A stretch of 64,000 bases of DNA from Caenorhabditis remanei (GCF_010183535.1 NC_071330.1:1745217-1809216); one strand, 5' to 3'; counted from the first letter of the stretch, positions 9,858 through 21,783 are shown. The notes: generated by a model from the letters alone, not told the origin. Numbers and translations are program-made.

Positions 9858-11091
9858 TTGAACGAATTATCGATTCTAGTGGAGAGAATAGTCGACAGTG
9901 TAGGCTGGGAGGGAGGTATGCTAGAGGGAATGAGGGTGTCGCTCTATTTGGTTTGCCAGAAGGTTTTCTAGAATCATCTGAAGAAGTACACTGGGAATGT
10001 TGGCAGAGGAAATGGATAAAAGTATGTAAATGCTATTTGCTAAGAGATCTTTGGATGGAACTACCATCTCCCTTTCTACGGTGATTTTATCGGAACCACT
10101 TGGTTTTTTTTCTAGGCGATCACATAGGCGGCCACGAGCAAACCCGCTCTAATGCACCGTTGAAATTTCTAGACCCTCAACTTTGGCTAGAATATTCTCA
10201 AAATCGAATTGTGATTACCCTAAAGAAAATAGGGGAGAATTTTTAGCAATAAGTTTCATACTATACGGTTCTCAGTTTCATTCAAGTGGAACAAATTATT
10301 CCATGTTACAAACGCGCTCTTTTTGCAGAGAGTGAGAGACGCAGAGCACCAATCTGTGCCGCAGTTGCGAAAACTGCCTGCCAGGGTTGCGATGGCCGAC
10401 TCCGCCCATTTTTTACTGTTAGGGCCGAACGTTTCACGCTACCTACTAGGTGGTTCCGAAAAAATCACTGTGCTCTCCAAATTTCTTTTGATAAGGCAGC
10501 TCAATGGAAAAAGCGTTTCTTTTTTTGTCTACCTACACATGTTATCATCGTTATGCTAAAAAAAACGTACTTATTAGTTGAAATTTTCAAAAAGTACACT
10601 TTGATGGGTGTCTCACATGTGTATTTACCCATTTTTATCGAAAACCACCATTTTCCGGACCTTCTCTATCATCAGACTTTTAAAATATAGTCCCGCGTCA
10701 ATCTACCACCCAGTAAGGCTGTCCTTATTGATTTTTATGAGATCGGGGTGATGTCTTATTTGGTTTGTCAGATGGTTCTGATTGTAAGGATTCACACCTC
10801 AAGGACCCATCTATCCATTTGCACTGTCTACCTTCGCCGTGTACGAGTTCTCACAACCAAGACGTTCTGGCAAACCAAATAGGTCTCCCTCCCGACCTGC
10901 CTTTAACATCCCTCTCCTCCACAGTGCCATCCTAATTTCCAGGAAAGAACGTTCATCTAATAGTCACCTTTTGGGAAACCAAATATAACTACTGTCTCAT
11001 TTCTCAGAACCACACTTCTCGGCCTACACCGTCGACTATCCTCTCCAATCCTCTTTGCATTCGACCACGACAATCGATAATTCGAGTTCGA
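9858..11091. other. Divergent intergenic region between two fbxb genes
   Basis: 9900-10020 is an inverted copy of the fbxb upstream module (CTATTTGGTTTGCCAGAAGG and the GTCGACAGTGTAGGC block). 10690-11090 is the same module in plus orientation in front of the next gene. Between them (10085-10680) are no supported genes; the reading frames there lack splice signals and family similarity. Confidence 0.6.
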
Positions 11092-12104
11092 ATGGAACCT
11101 GCTTTTCCATTATTTCGACTACCCGAGAATGTTATCGTCAATGTGCTCCAAAACATGAATCCTGATTGGCTGTAAGTTTTTTGCTGCAGCTTCTTGTAAA
11201 AATCTATACCTTTTTTAGGTTGATCATCTCCCTTGTTTCAACAAAAACCAAAAGCCTTGTAACATCATTGGGATTAAGAGCCCGTAATATTTTTATCGCT
11301 TTTTATCATGAGGTTAGTATAACTGTGAACATTGGAAGATTCGGATGGAATTTGATCTTTCGAAACGATCCGAATGATCAGAATGCAGAATTTGACATTA
11401 CTCGTCCAATCTCTGCTTCTACTACTTCTCTACAAGAACCTTTTCAACCAACAACTCCATTCCACTTCAGCGATTGGTTAGGTCACATTCTGACTGTATT
11501 CTGTTATACTAAACCACTAACCGTAGCATTCGAGCCAGGCAGTGAGCAATTTGAAATGGAATTGCTGAAGATTACGTTGAAAAACGTCGATTTTGCTACA
11601 ATTGGAGGTGTTACTGGTATTCGAACTAAGGAAATTTTGAAAACTTTCAAAGACTTGAACGAATTATTTTTGAGAAACAACCCATTTGAAGATAGCTGTG
11701 AAGTTCAAAAATTGTTTATTGAAAACTTTAAAGCAGTCATATTTCTTGACGTTTACTCACTGGATGACATGTTATTGGCCAACTGTGAAATAGTCAACTT
11801 CCGCCGTCCAACAACCCACAAACAATTCAATCGATTCGTCAAACACTGGATCCGCGGCTCAAATCCACGACTGCAATGCATGTATTTATCAATCAATGAC
11901 AGTAACTCCGTGAGCAGAGATGTGCTTCTGAAAGGAATTCAATGTGTTGATGTGGCAGAAGAAAAGCAACTAGAAATCTGTCGAAAACACGGAATTGTCA
12001 GTGATAATATGGTTGAGATCAGACGGAAAGATGGGACCCCTGCTGTGATTGCGACCAAGGATTCTGAAAATATTCTTTATATCCGTTTCCTCGTGTTTTA
12101 CTAA
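11092..12104 (+). CDS. F-box protein, fbxb family (copy A), 321 aa
   Basis: Exon 1 11092-11171 (80 nt) and exon 2 11219-12104 join in phase 2. The N terminus FPLFRLPENVIVNVLQNM plus IISLVSTKTKSLVTSLG is an F-box of the short nematode type; the rest is an F-box-associated (FBA_2-like) region with CEVQKLFIENF, SLDDMLLANCEIVNF and the conserved FVKHWIRGSNPRLQCMYLSI. It ends in the family C terminus IRFLVFY. F-box proteins of this family are presumed to bind Skp1-related proteins and present substrates to SCF ligases. An AATAAA signal is at 12313-12318. A stretch of ~150 bases after the intron is identical to copy B, indicating recent duplication or conversion. Confidence 0.88.
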
Positions 12105-12331
12105 AAACATACCTGTCTTGCAAGTGTGTTTCACAATTCCTCTCTCATTCTTTCCAACCGTCCCTGCATTTGTTAAATTATGATTTTTCTCTTGTTCGCC
12201 ACTCCAGGACAATAAGTTTTTCAAGTTTTTCAAGCTTTTCTCCGCCATTTTTTCGTTTTTTTTTTCTGTTCTGATTTTATTGTAATGGAAACTGACTGAT
12301 ACATGTTCATCTAATAAATTTTCCAACAAAA

Positions 12332-13259
12332 TGTATTAAGTAGCGCTCGAGCGTCCCACTTTTTTCCGGTCATTTTGGAAAACAGTCAATATTTGTCGGA
12401 GAGTAGTCAAACTTTCACAGAGCCTGAAGACATAGCTGGGGACGCGATTTCCAAAGTTTCAAGAATATTGGTTCATTTTTAGCCGTTTTATGACTATTCA
12501 GGACGCGCGGGACAGGGATGTCTTAACTTGCCCCATTTCGATCGCTAGTTCTAAGAGAATACTGAAACATATAGTTTGTTTTGTACTCACCTCGCTTGTA
12601 TTGATTTAGTTTCGAAAAATCTCCATATGTGGAAAGGAGTGCAAGGAATGATTGTCAACATTCCCAGTGTACGAATCCTCACAATCGAAACCGTCTGGCC
12701 AACCAAATAGTCCTCCCTCCCGACCTCCCCTTAACAACCCTGTCAATCATTTTCCAGACCTTCTCTATCATCAAACTTTTTCAACATAGTCGCGTCAATC
12801 TACCACCCAGTAAGGATGTTCTTATTGATTTTTATGAGATCGTGAATGCGTAGCGGCTGCGTAGCGTGCGACCGACTAACTCTACAGGCTGGAGAAGTTT
12901 TGGGAAATTAGGGGGTGTTGTCTTATTTGGTTTGGCATACGGTTCTGATTGTGAGGATTCACACCTAAAGGACCCATCTATTCATTCGCTCTGTCAACCT
13001 TTGCCGTGTACGAGTTCTCACAACCAAAACGTTCTGGCAAACCAAATAGTCCTCCTCCCGACCTCCCACTTAACAACCCTGTCCCCAACGCTGCCATCCA
13101 AATTTCCCAGAAAGAACGTTCATCTAATAGTCACCTTCTGGGAAACCAAATAGAACTACTGTCTCATTTCTCAGAGACCACACTTCTCGGCCTGCACCGT
13201 CGACTACTCTCTCCAACACTCAGTGCATTCGTCTACAGGAATCGATAATTCGAGTTCGA
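12332..13259. repeat. fbxb upstream module (tandem-duplicated; sister at 16040-16972)
   Basis: This spacer is closely matched by the spacer before copy D (shared: AGTAGCGCTCGAGCGTCCCA, the GGACGCGATTT block, CATATGTGGAAAGGAGTGCA, GCGTAGCGGCTGCGTAGCGT). It contains oppositely oriented copies of a TATTTGGTTTGG / CCAAACCAAATAG motif. Long frames across it are chance and not conserved with the codon structure of a gene. Confidence 0.75.
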
Positions 13260-14272
13260 ATGGAACCTTCTTTTCCGTTATTTCGACTCCCTAAAAATGT
13301 TATCGTCCAAGTTCTCCAAAGCACGGATCCCAAAGAACTGTAAGTAGCTGCCGTTACTTGTAGAACACTATATACATTTTCAGATTAATCATATCCCTTG
13401 TCTCAACAAAAACCAAAAACCTTGTCACATCATTGGGATTAAGAGCCCGTAATATTTTTATCGCTTTTTATCATGAGGTTAGTATAACTGTGAACATTGG
13501 AAGATTCGGATGGAATTTGATCTTTCGAAACGATCCGAATGATCAGAATGCAGAATTTGACATTACTCGTCCAATATCTGCTTCTACTTTTTCTCTACAC
13601 AAAACTTTTCAACCATCAACTCCATTCAACTTCAACAATTGGCTAGATCACATTCTGACTGTATTCTGTTATACTAAACCACTAACCGTAGCATTCGAGC
13701 CAGGCAGTGAGCGATTTGAAATGCAATCGCTGAAGATTTCGTTGAAAAACGTCAATTTTGCTAAAATTCAAGGTGTTACTAATATTCGGACTAAGGAAAT
13801 TTTGAAAACTTTCAAAGACTTGAACGCATTATATCTGAGAAGTATCATATTTGAAGATGCTTGTGAAGTTCAGAAATTCTTCATTCAAAACTTCAAAACA
13901 ATCATATTTCATGATGTATACTCACTGGATGACATGTTATTGGCCAACAGTGAAATAGTCAACTTCCGCCGTCCAACAACCCACAAGCAATTCAATCGAT
14001 TCGTCAAACACTGGATCCGCGGCTCAAATCCACGACTGCAATGCATGTATTTATCAATCACTAACAGTAATTCCGTAAGCAGAGATGTGCTTCTGAAAGG
14101 AATTCAATGTGTTGATGTGGCAGAAGAAAAGCAACTAGAAATCTGTCGGAAACAAGGAATTGTCAGTGATAATATGGTTGAGATCAGACGAAAAGATGGG
14201 ACCCCTGCAGTGATTGCGACCAAGGAGTACGAAAATAATATTCTTCGTATCCGTTTCCTCGTGTTTTACTAA
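13260..14272 (+). CDS. F-box protein, fbxb family (copy B), 322 aa
   Basis: Exon 1 13260-13339 (MEPSFPLFRLPKNVIVQVLQ) and exon 2 13384-14272, phase-2 intron of 44 bases. F-box then FBA_2-like domain with FEDACEVQKFFIQNFK, SLDDMLLANSEIVNFRRP, FVKHWIRGSNPRLQCMYL and RRKDGTPAVIATKEYENN before IRFLVFY. The first half of exon 2 is nearly identical to copy A, whereas the CEVQKFFIQNFK segment is closer to copy C, so the gene looks mosaic. AATAAA at about 14448. Presumed SCF substrate adaptor. Confidence 0.88.
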
Positions 14273-14821
14273 AAACATGTCTTGCAAGTGTGTTCCACAA
14301 TTCCTCTCTCATTCTTTCCGACCGTCCCTGCATTTGTTAAATTATGCTTTTTCTCTTGTTCGCCACTCCCTTTTCTCCGCCAATTTTTCGTATTTTTTCT
14401 CTGTTCTGATTTTATTGTAATGGAAACTGACTGATACATGTTCATCTAATAAATTTTCCAACAAAATGTTTTAAGTAGCGCTCGAGCGTCCCATTTTTTT
14501 TCCGGTCATTTTGGATGTCCTAGCTTGTCCCATTCGCTAGTTCGAGAATTCTGAAACATATTCTTTCTATGTTTTGTACCCACCTCGCTTGTATTGATTT
14601 AGTTTCGAAAAGTCTCCATATGTGGAAAGGAATGCAAGGAATCTTCTTTTCATTTGCTCTGTTAACATTCCCAGTGCACTTCGACAGAGGAGTCCGGAGA
14701 ACCTTCTGGGAAATCAAATAAAACGACAGTCTCATTTCCCAGTACATCTTTCGGCCTACACCGTCGACTATTCTCTCTAACCCTCTGCCCATTCGGCCAC
14801 AAGAACCAATAATTCATTCGA
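14273..14821. other. Spacer between fbxb copies B and C
   Basis: Contains the 3' untranslated region of copy B, the AGTAGCGCTCGAGCGTCCCA block shared by all spacers, and a shortened upstream module (14520-14820) ending in CATTCGA just before the next ATG. No additional gene. Confidence 0.65.
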
Positions 14822-15836
14822 ATGGAACCTACTTTTCCACTGTTTCGACTACCCGAGAATGTTATTGTCCACGTGCTCCAAAACATGAATCCCGATCGAT
14901 TGTAAGTATTCTATTGCAGCTTTTTGTAAAACTCTATACTTTTCCAGATTAATCATATCCCTTGTCTCAACAAAAACCAAAAACCTTGTAACATCATTAG
15001 GATTAAGAGCCCGTAATATTGACATCGCTTTTTATTATGAGATTAATGTAACTCTGCACATTGGAACATTCAGATGGAATTTGATCTTTCGAAACGAACC
15101 GAACCATCAGAATACCGAATTTGACATTACTCGTCCAATATCTGCTTCTTGTCTATGTCTGAACAAACCTTTCCAACCATCAACTCCATTCAACTTCAAC
15201 GATTGGCTAGATCACATTCTGACTGTATTCTGTTATACTAAACCTCTAGCCGTAGGATTCGAGCCAGGCAGTGAGCAATTTGAAATGGAATTGCTGAAGA
15301 ATACGTTAAAAAACGTCGATTTTGCTCTAATTCAAGGTGTTACTGCTATTCGGACTAAGGAAATTTTGAAAACTTTCAAAGACTTGAACAAATTATATCT
15401 GAGAAGTATCATATTTGAAGATACTTGTGAAGTTCAAAAATTCTTCATTCAAAACTTCAAAAGCATTGGATTTCATGATGTATACTCCTTAGATGACATG
15501 TTATCAGTCAACATTGATATGATCAACTTCCGCTTTCCAATACCTCAGAAACAGTTCAACCGATTTGTCAAACATTGGATCCGTGGATCTAATCCAAGAC
15601 TGCAACGCATGTATTTATCAATCAATGACAGTAACTCCGTAAACAGAGGTGTGCTTCTGAAAGGAATTCAATGTGTTGATGTGTCCGAAGAAAAGCAACA
15701 AGAAATATGTCAAGAACTCAGCATTCAGAGTGATTATATGGTTGAGATCAAACGGAAAGACGGGACACCTGCAGTGATTGCGGTCAAGGAGTACGAAAAT
15801 AATATTCTTCATATCCGTTTCCTCGTGTTTTACTAA
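14822..15836 (+). CDS. F-box protein, fbxb family (copy C), 322 aa
   Basis: Exon 1 14822-14901 (MEPTFPLFRLPENVIVHVLQ) and exon 2 14948-15836. The F-box is followed by the FBA_2-like region: FDITRPISASCLCLNK, FEDTCEVQKFFIQNFKSI, SLDDMLSVNIDMINF, FVKHWIRGSNPRLQRMYLSI, KRKDGTPAVIAVKEYENN. It ends IRFLVFY. The mid-protein stretch ~35-60 (DIAFYYEINVTLHIG) differs from A and B, the kind of local divergence seen in the substrate-facing part of this family. AATAAA at 16027-16032. Presumed SCF ubiquitin ligase adaptor. Confidence 0.88.
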
Positions 15837-16972
15837 AAACATACATGCCTTGCATGTGTGTTCCACAATTCCTATCTCATTGTTTCCAACCGTCCCTGCA
15901 TTTGTTAAATTATGATTTTTCTCTTGTTTGCTACTAAGTTTTTCAAGCTTTTTTCCGCCAATTTTTCGTATTTTTTTTTCTGTTTTGATATCATTGTAAT
16001 GGAAACTGACTGATACATGTTCATTTAATAAATTTTCCGACAAAATGTTTTAAGTAGCGCTCGAGCGTCCCACTTTTTTTCAGGTCATTTTGGAAAACAG
16101 TCAACATTTGTCGGAGAGTAGCCAAACTTTCACTGAGACAGAAGACATACATAGCTGGGGACGCGATTTCTAAAGTTTCAATAATAAATGTTCATTTTTA
16201 GCCATTTTCTGACTATCCGGGACGCGCGGAACGTCCTAACTCGTCCCATTTCGATTGTTAGTTCGAATAGAATACTGAAACATATAGTTTGTTTTGAACC
16301 CACCTCGCTTGTTTGTATTGATTTGATTTCGAAAAGTCTCCATATGTGGAAAGGAGTGCAAGGAATGATTGTCAACATTCCCAGTGTACGAATCCTCACA
16401 ATCGAAACCGTCTGGCCAATCAAATAGTCCTCCCTCCCGACCTCCCCTTAACAACCCTGTCAATCATTTTCCAGACCTTCTCTATCATCAAACTTTTAAA
16501 ATATAGTCGCTTAAATCTGCCACTCAATAAGGCTGTAATTATTGATATTTTATGAGACCGTGGATGCGTAGCGGCTGCGTAGCGTGCGACCGACTAACTC
16601 TACAGGCTGGAGAAGTTCTGGGAAATTGGGTGGTGTTGTCTTATTTGGTTTGGGATACGGTTCTGATTGTAAGGATTCACACCTAAAGGTCCATCTATCC
16701 ATTTACACTGTCAACCTTTCCCCGTGTACGAGTTCTCACAACCAAGACGTTCTGGCAAACCAAATAGACCTCCCTCCCGACCTGCCTTTAACAGCCCTGT
16801 TCCCAACACGGCCATCCTTATTTCCCAGAAAGAACGTTCATCTAATAGTCACCTTTTGGGAAACCAAATAGAGCGACATCCCTCATTTCCCAGTACCTCT
16901 CCAACCTACACCGTCTACTATTCTATTCAATCCTTTGCCCCATTCTGCCACTAGAATCAATAATTCATTCGA
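15837..16972. repeat. Spacer with fbxb upstream module before copy D
   Basis: From about 16040 this is a second copy of 12332-13259, including TCGGAGAGTAG, CATATGTGGAAAGGAGTGCA, GGATGCGTAGCGGCTGCGTA and the CCAAACCAAATAG inverted motifs. It shows small indels relative to its sister. No conserved coding frame. Confidence 0.75.
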
Positions 16973-17992
16973 ATGGAACCTACTTTTCCACTATTTCGAC
17001 TACCCGAGGCTGTTATCGTCCACGTGCTCCAAAACATGAATCTCAATGAACTGTAAGTTGCTAGCTGCAGCTTCTTCTAAAATCTTTTTTTTTTTTAAAG
17101 ATTTATCATCTCCCTGATCTCATCGAAAACCAAGAGCCTTGTGACATCATTAGGCATAGAAGCCCGTTATGTTGGCATCATCATTTTTTGTACAATCAGT
17201 ATAAATGTGTACACTACAAAATCCCATACTCTGAACTTTTACGATGATTCAAATGATCAGAATCCGTTATCCCCCGTAGATATTTCTCTCCCAGTTGCTG
17301 CTTATTTTGAATATCAAAGCAAAAGAATCCAGGCTTCCACTCCATTCAATTTCAACGATTGGATGAATCACATTCGGACAGTATTCTGTTTCACTAATCA
17401 ACAAGATCTTAGTTTTTGTCGAGGTTGTGAGAGATTTGAGGTTCAATCGTTGAAAGATACAATTGGAAATGTCGATGATCTCTACGTGGCTGATGAAGTA
17501 ACTGATGTTTATAGCCAGGAAATTTTGAAACATTTCAATGCACCCAACGAATTATTTCTGCATAGAAATCCATTTGACAAAGCTTGTGAAATTCAAAAAC
17601 CCTTTATTCAAAACTTCCAAAGTATTGTATTTCATGACTTCTTTTCGTTGGATGACATGTTATTGGTCAATATTGAAAAAGTCATGTTCGCAAAACCAAT
17701 ATCTCAGAAACAGTTCAACCGATTCGTCAAACACTGGACCCGTGGTTCGAATCCAAGACTGCAATGCATGTCTCTATTTATCGAAATTACTAATTCCGTG
17801 AGCAGAGAAGAGCCTTTGAAAGGAATTGATTATGTTGATGTGGCAGAAGAAGATCAACTAGAAATCTGTAGGAAGCACAGAATTAAGAGTTATTATATGG
17901 TTCAAATCAGACGAAAGGATGGGACACCTGCAGTGATTGCGGCCGAGGATTTCGGGAATGTTCTTCATGTTAATTTTCTTGTTTTTTACTAA
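16973..17992 (+). CDS. F-box protein, fbxb family (copy D), 323 aa
   Basis: Exon 1 16973-17052 (MEPTFPLFRLPEAVIVHVLQ) and exon 2 17101-17992. After the F-box, the FBA_2-like region reads NDQNPLSPVDISLPVAAYFE, SLDDMLLVNIEKVMFAKP, ISQKQFNRFVKHWTRGSNPR and IRRKDGTPAVIAAEDFGN, ending NFLVFY. Its middle is much closer to the broken minus-strand copy (SSLGIKA..., PVDITRPIVAGFE, SLDDLLLVNS, KPISQKK) than to A-C, so the cluster holds two subtypes. Its upstream module is nevertheless shared with copies A and B. Presumed SCF substrate adaptor. Confidence 0.88.
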
Positions 17993-18134
17993 AAACTCAT
18001 CGTTCTTTTTCTACCGTTTTGCCTATGTTTTTAAACTGTTTTGATACTCTTCAAAAAATGAATGTTGTCAGAACACAAAATCCAACAAAATTTTTCTAGA
18101 GAACCATTTTTCGATAGGATCTAAATTTATGAAG

Positions 18135-18395
18135 TACTGTCGAAAAAATAAAGTTTCGACAAGAATTTTCAAAAAAAAATTCGCGCGTTGAAACGCGCAA
18201 GCGCATAAACTTGTGGGCGGAGCTTAAACTGCAAGCTTAAATAAGCGGCGCGGTTCTAATTCCAGTTGTTTTTTCTAAATTAAGAACCGCGCCGCTTGCA
18301 GTTTAAGCTCCTCCCACAACTTTATGCGCTTGCGCGTTTCAGCGCGCGATTTTTTTTTTGAAAATCCTTGTCGAAACTTTATTTTTTCGACAGTA
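18135..18395. mobile_element. Palindromic MITE (TACTGT..AAATAAAGTTT family), copy 1
   Basis: Outer ends TACTGTCGAAAAAATAAAGT and its inverted partner. The arms continue through GCGCGTTGAAACGCGCAAGC, TGTGGGCGGAGCTTAAACTG and GAACCGCGCC around a ~30-base loop. Related copies at 23190-23680 and 28197-28342. Confidence 0.85.
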
Positions 18396-18742
18396 TTTGA
18401 AACATTTTTAAATATTTAAGAACCTTTGTACCCACTCAAAATGACGAATGAATCCTGAGAACCTTTTGCTTGTAATATTAGCAGTTCACCCCGCCTACAA
18501 CTGCGCTCCACCGCAAACGAGAGAGTTTTTGCAGTTCTTGACCTATTTTCTTATTTTTTTTTCATGGTAATTTTTGCAAATTGTTTTGAAAAAATGCTAG
18601 AATAGGTCTAAAACCGTGAAAATCTGTGTAGACGGTCTGTGACAGGATCCCCATTTCCCAGAACCCATTTCCTTCCCGACCTCCTAACAGTCCGTCCCTC
18701 ACACTGCCATCCAAATTTGCTTGGATACATTTCCCCGTTTGT

Positions 18743-19018
18743 CGATATCTCACGGGGTCTAGGTGTGAGTACTGAAAATAAACGCGCTCCGCTGAAAACC
18801 GCGCATTTTTAATAATATTTTAGTAAAGTTGATCTCAAAAATGTGTGCGACAGTCAAAAAAACTGACCAAAAATGATGGAAAACTGATATAAATCGGCTC
18901 AAAAAGTGGTCGATTAACCAGCGTATCAAAATTGAAAAAATTAAAATTTGAATTTGTCGCCAATGTCTAGTAGAGCGGATTTGATTTTAGTACTCACCCC
19001 CAGATCCCGTGATATCTC
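18743..19018. mobile_element. MITE-like element with ~33-bp terminal inverted repeats
   Basis: GATATCTCACGGGGTCTAGG...GTGAGTACT at the left end is mirrored by AGTACTCACCCCCAGATCCC...GATATCTC at the right end. The interior is AT-rich and non-coding. Confidence 0.75.
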
Positions 19019-19340
19019 TTCAAGAAAGTTTTTAGCTAATTTTTTTCCTGTTTAGGCTGTGTCACTGAAATTTTTTTAAGAAAGGAATATTCTATTTTTC
19101 TGGTACAGTACGCTCCGAAGACACCCCAGACTTCTGGTTTTTGAATGCCTCGTCTGTTTATGTGTTCAAAAGTCCGAATGTCTCGAATATTGTTATTCAA
19201 ACAAGTCAAAAATGCGTCAAAGGCGCGCCAGCCGATCATGTCTGATTTCAGCGCTACTCGTTATGAGCCTTATGTTAAATATCAACAAAAATCACGTTTT
19301 CGATGCTCAAAAATTCATTTCAATCGTCATAATTAGTCAA

Positions 19341-19710
19341 TCAATAACTAATGAGTCTGCATGCTCCATTTCTGCAGACGTGGCGGCCAACGAGGTCATC
19401 ACAATCTGCGGCGACTTCGCAGCCACGGACTTTTCCAATCTTCTTCGCGTACTTTCTGTATCCATAGTTCTGGCGACGTCGTTCTCCGGCATGGGCGTCC
19501 TTGCTGACGCATTGTCCGTTGTAGCAGATTTCACGGGAGGTACAACGGTACACGTCGCGGCAGCTGAGACCATCGGAGTGGACGTTGGAGGCGAAGAGGG
19601 CGAGGAGAAGGATCTGGAAGGATTTTCTTATTAGCTGGGTGCCTTTCTAATAGGGGTTCTATTGGTATCTAGGAAGATAAATTTCAACTCACCAAAAACA
19701 AAAACTTCAT
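19341..19710 (-). CDS. Secreted 96-aa protein with two four-cysteine repeats
   Basis: Exon 1 19710-19693 (MKFLFL) and exon 2 19613-19341 join in phase 0 across an 79-base intron. The N terminus MKFLFLILLLALFASNVHS is a clear signal peptide. The mature ~77 residues hold eight cysteines in two repeats, C-x5-C-x5-C-x4-C (ending CYNGQC) and C-x5-C-x8-C-x4-C (ending CRNGAC), joined by a very basic linker (GERRRQNYGYRKYAKK). This suggests two small disulphide-bonded modules; the linker could be a protease site. I do not recognise the family; a secreted signalling, matrix or defence role is possible but unproven. The frame and cysteine spacing, signal peptide, splice sites and a TATA-like box all support a real gene. 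Confidence 0.75.
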
Positions 19711-19770
19711 TCCAAATAGTCGATTCGAATCAAAAGAGGATTCTGATGGTTTTCCACTGGAATGGCAGGA

Positions 19771-19782
19771 ATATTTATAGGC
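19771..19782 (-). promoter_or_regulatory. TATA-like box upstream of the secreted cysteine-rich protein
   Basis: On the minus strand the sequence reads CCTATAAATATTCC, about 65 bases before the start codon at 19710. Position and sequence suit a TATA box for a strongly, tissue-specifically expressed small gene. Inference from sequence only. Confidence 0.5.
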
Positions 19783-20540
19783 CAAAAATCTAATTTGCAT
19801 AACATGGGAATGGAATGGGGTGATAAGAATGTTAAACAGAAGGGAGGTGATCAAAGATGAACATGACTCACAGGGGGTTTTTACAGGAGTTTTTCACAAG
19901 GTGGAGGGGAAATCAAAAAATCAGGAAGATCATGAAATGAGTTTTGCTTTGTAGACAAATGCCTACCAGGGTTGACCGGAAATCCACTGTTTAACACACA
20001 AGTTTAACCATTTTAGGGGCTTTTTACAACAACAAAAAACAAAATCGACTTCGAAAAATGACATTTTACTCCGTTTTCCGCTTTCCACTTTCCGCCATCT
20101 AGATTCCGAAACTGATTTTGATAATAGTGAACCCAATTGCTGCTTAGCGACTAGCAATGGTAAAACCAAGGATGTAATGACGCTCCACTAACAATAAAAT
20201 AAACATTTTTTTGCAGTGCTTCTTCTGAAACTGATTTTGGTTGTTGAGTCGGCGCGTTCTTCTGAGTATTCTATCCTGCTTCACTGATCTTTCCCTAATT
20301 TTTGACGTGAAAATCACAAAAACGTGAATGAATGCTGATTTGAAAACCGTAGAATAATGATTTGAAACTTGAGCAATATTTCATTTTCCAACAATTTTAT
20401 ACCATCTCAGGACTCTTCCTTATTATCCGGAAGTTGGGAAATGGAAGTGGGTTTTATTAGCAAATATTCAAAAATTGGCAGAAAAGGTAAAAACCATAAA
20501 ACTCGCGAAAATCAGTAGAAAATTAGTTTTTGGCTACAGC

Positions 20541-20827
20541 AGACTTGTCAAAAATCGGGATCGACGGGCCGGATTCAAAAGTGGGTACCCTTTTTTTACT
20601 AAAATTTTTTGAAATTTTTCGAAAAAACAGAGTGAAAATGCTATAATTATCATAAATATATAAATATTCAAATTTTGATTCAATTTTAAAGTTTTGGTCA
20701 AAAACTATACTTTTTCCAAAAAAGTTCAAAAAATGTCAAAAAATTCAAATTTTTTCAAAAAATGTTTCAAAACGGGCCTTGCCGAGATTTTGTTTGATTT
20801 CTGACCGGCCCGGCCCGTGACAAGTCT
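20541..20827. mobile_element. MITE-like element, ACTTGTCA/GGGCCGGGCC family, copy 1
   Basis: Begins AGACTTGTCA and ends TGACAAGTCT, with GC-rich ends (CGACGGGCCGG and CCGGCCCGGCCCGTGA) and an AT-rich centre. The same layout recurs at 22141-22415, 42962-43184 (inverted) and, more weakly, 50120-50462. Confidence 0.7.
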
Positions 20828-21783
20828 GGACTTCCGAAAAGCCTATTTTCTGTCTTTTTAGATAATTTCCCTAAGATTTCTGCAATAGCATGACGAAAAT
20901 GGGAATTCCATGCAACTCTGCAGGATTCTCATATTTTCAGATTCTTAGATAAAACAACGCCCAAAGTTTTTTTCCCTCGCAAATCAGTCTCTTTTTCCAA
21001 ATACATATGTACTCCTTCAATATTGCTCATGCCCTTTCTCTCTTTCCTCTTTCACTCCAAAAACTTCACATTGAATCTCACCAAATATCCGTCAAAAATC
21101 TCCATATCTTCCTTTTTTCCTCCCATTGTGACAAGTCTCTCCCTCCCATCCAGATGTCTCTAGAGACCATGTCCTCCCTTCTTTTTGCTTCTTTTCTTCC
21201 GGACCGCCCAACACCACTATCATTATTCAAAAACAGCAACAAGCAACACACTTACTAGACGGGGGGACGGGGAGGAGCAGGAAACCAAACTCTTGCATTT
21301 TAGTGCCCCCTTCTCCACAAATTGTCCCATTTCAGAGAAGCTATTTCTTTTGTTTTCCGAAATTCTGGTCTCGTTTTATTTGGTGACTTTTTATGGGGCA
21401 TTAGGAGGGGGAATCATGCTTGTTATCATTTGAAGAGCATAGTCGCTATTTTAAAAATGATACCTAAAACATTTTTATCTGAGAAATACCGAATATTAAA
21501 AATAGCCAGCTTCCCATGAGGAACTAAATTACAAAATAAATTCTCATTATTTTGCCAATTCTAGCAAAACAACTGGTTAAACTTCAAGGTGACATGTTCA
21601 TCTTGTTCTCTCAATTTTTTTGAAAACGTCCTAGTTTTTTTTTTCATTTTACAGTTTCTACTATCTTAAAAAATGAACCGGCATGCAAATGAGAGGCATC
21701 GACCAGTAGTTCGACATGCCGGTCTATTAGAGCAAATACGGTAATAACCTCAATTTGACTGGCCAAATTCTCAGTTTCCGGTA

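Larger units (their letters stand above)
17993..19340. other. Intergenic region with two MITE-like elements
   Basis: Apart from the palindromes at 18135-18395 and 18743-19018, a fragment at 18640-18730 resembles the fbxb upstream module (CTTCCCGACCTCC, ACTGCCATCCAAATTT), and 18494-18530 carries a half copy of the TACAACTGCGCTCCACCG repeat. No gene is supported. Confidence 0.6.

Noticed and set aside
12866..13248. Frames in the fbxb spacers as small genes
   Set aside because: They recur only because the spacer is duplicated; frames shift between copies and no start, splice or codon conservation is seen.
19337..19573. Alternative minus-strand frame rich in Ala, Thr and Ser
   Set aside because: The overlapping frame has the signal peptide, paired cysteines and clean splice sites; this one is its shadow.
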